64,000 nt of DNA from Liolophura sinensis. Lineage: Eukaryota; Mollusca; Polyplacophora; Chitonida; Chitonidae. The stretch's first letter is position 1. Each line of letters opens with the position of its first letter. Position numbers and translations under genes: made by a program. The stretch lies in the NCBI RefSeq assembly GCF_032854445.1, contig NC_088297.1:11248163-11312162 (forward strand). Direction: 5' to 3'. The notes beneath the pieces were generated by a model, which saw only the letters and a list, made by a program, of their open reading frames with translations, made no database searches and was not told where the DNA came from. This document shows, one piece after another, positions 53,691-56,600 of this stretch.

Positions 53691-56600
53691 CACGTCAGTG
53701 ATTCCTTTTTTGGTCGTTTTATTTAGTGTTCAACGAGCGTCATGATGTTTGTTAAACGCCCCACGAGAGCCATCGACCGGTCGTGTATATGTATATTGAT
53801 GTATTTATTTGTTTATTTATTTGATTGGTGTTTTACGCCTCACTTTACGTACTCAAGAATATTTCACTTATATAACGGCTGCCAGCATTATGATGGGAGT
53901 AAGCCGGGTAGATCCAGCTAGAAACCTACGATCATCAGCTGGTTGCTGGAAGACCTTCCCGTGTACAGCCGGAGAGAAAGCCGGCAGGAGCTGGACTTGA
54001 ACTCACAGAGGGCGCATTGGCGAGAGGCTCCTGGGTCATTACGCAGCGCTAGCGCGCTAACCAACTGAACCACGGAGGCCCGTATATGTATACAGACAAT
54101 ACTTTGCTGTATTTTAAGGAGTCTACATCACAGAGTTTTGGATAAACAAAAAAATCGATGAGCACAAATCCAATCGAAGTTTTGTGATTATTTTCGAATT
54201 TTCCAATTAAGTTGGTATTTTATTTCACAAAATATCAGCTGCCTTTTCTGTGCACGTATTACCCTTCGAAATCGGTAAATAAGCTAACATTTAAAAAGTG
54301 GGTTACATTATAACTTTTTTGAGATATTACATTCTGGGTAGATACATAAAAGTTTCTTCACAGATCTCAAGTATAGCCTACTTTAACGATATTCAAAAGT
54401 GCTGCATATATTTTATAATCACAAAGGAGAGTAGGTCTACAGAAATACTCGGTTGGAGAATTTTCACGTGAAACACCTGACGCGAGAGTAAGTGGTCATC
54501 ATACGTGATTTATTCCTGCGTGTCGCGTATTTTTGACGGATACGAGGATAAACCGCCGACCATTGGCAAGTTACTTATAGACGTCATACTGCATGGTGGA
54601 AGACAAGGCCGGAATTGAACTCACACCTGGTTTCGGGCCTAACCCTCTGAGGCACATCTCGCATCCACAGGCACGTATGGAATTTACAACATATTGTATA
54701 CATGTTGTAAAACAAGTGCATTTTTACTGTTTACCTTACCACCCCCTCAATGGCTTCAATGTAAATGTTGCCAATCTGATATATCTAATATATAAGGCCA
54801 TCTGGAAATATACATAACGGCACGAAACAGACCCCGGTGCGCTTGAATAAATGCGACTGAATCATTGTCTGCTTTAGCAAGGCGTCATTTCCTTTTGACT
54901 GTTTGCTAACATGTGTACCAACAATAGCATGGAGACACAAGAGGAACGCATAACTGAATATATAGTGGGCGTCTAGATTGGAGATGTTCAGTACGCGAAT
55001 TTTGTACATGCATACATTTGTTAAACGTATGAATTTCAATTAGAATTCATAATAGCGACACATACGTGTGCCAAATGCATGCAAATCCCTTTAGCATGTG
55101 TTACCTGCTATTAACATGCATCGGGCCTCATGTATACATGCATATGGCACAGACGTGGTGATATGAAACATAACGTACGTATTTGCTGACAGATGAGAAA
55201 AGACATGTAACGCGTATATGAACTCACGTGTACAGATGTTTCATATGGTGCTAAACTAGAAAACGTTCTACATTGTATTATGTGATCTGCCAATAATATT
55301 AGTTTATTTTGTCAAGATTAGCTTACCAATCAACCTGTCTCACCATCCATCAGAGACACAAATGACACCCCTTTCTTTCAAGAACTTCTTGCGTTCAAAC
55401 ATTCAGGTCTTCCATTTACTCCATCGTTTGTCTTCTCTAAATAACTAAATTTCTTCTCTTGCACGTGAAACTTTGTTCAGATGCGCATTGTTTTAATGTG
55501 ATAACAATACAGCATTTTGAGTAATTCTAAACCCGTGACGTCTACTATATCGCAATTAACATCACTGTATATCTAATTTACCTAATTCTGTTTAAGCCAT
55601 AGTGCTGTAAGGAGCAGGTGATTCGCGTCCATTTAAGCATTTACATGAACAGTTGAAAATAAATCGGATTTTACGGGATACAAGTGCCCATTTGTCAACT
55701 ATAGCACATTGTGTATGGTCGCTGCCTTGGTTTTACTCACTTTGCTGTAGTTTTTTCATCTTGTATTCCTGCATACACTAGAATTCTGCTGATGAACTAA
55801 GCCTGTCCCAAGCCCTTGACCCTTTCAGATGTTATGACGTGATTGTGCATTAATTACAATGGCAATACATCATTTTGAGAATTTCTAGATCTGTGACGTC
55901 TAATAAATTCAATTTAACATTTTTAGCGTGATTTTTAAATTCCTACTTTTTGTGTATATACATTATAATTAAAGACTTACAGCATAGAGAATAAATCCAG
56001 AGCAGCGACGACAGTGTGATAAGCGTACAGCATAGAGAGTAAAACCAGAGCAGCGACGACAGTGTGATAGACGTACAGCATAGAGAATAAAACCAGAGCA
56101 GCGACGACAGGGTGATAGTCGTACAGCATAGATAATAAATCCAGAGCAGCGACGACAGTGAAATAGACAGGTGGCAAATGGTCACACGTAACCGACGAAA
56201 TACGACCTCTTGTCAGTTTACCTCCTTGAGGGTTTTATGCTAACTGTTCATGTATATGCATGAATAGTAACAATTTACACGCCCCCTTAGCACAATGGCT
56301 TAAGCAGAACTGGGCAAAAAAATGCGGTGATGTCAATTGCAATTTAGATGTCAGTGGTTAAGAATCACTCAAAATGATGTGTTGTCATCACATTTATGTC
56401 ATCACATCTATGTCATCACATTTATGTCATCACATTTATGTCATCACATTTAACACACAATCACATTACATGAACAGTTACAAATGAAAACCCTAACTCA
56501 GTTAAACTCACAAGAGGTCGGATTTTACCGTTCACGTGTCGCCATTTACCGACTATAACACTATCGTCGCTGCTCTGATTTTACTCTACATGCACTTTTT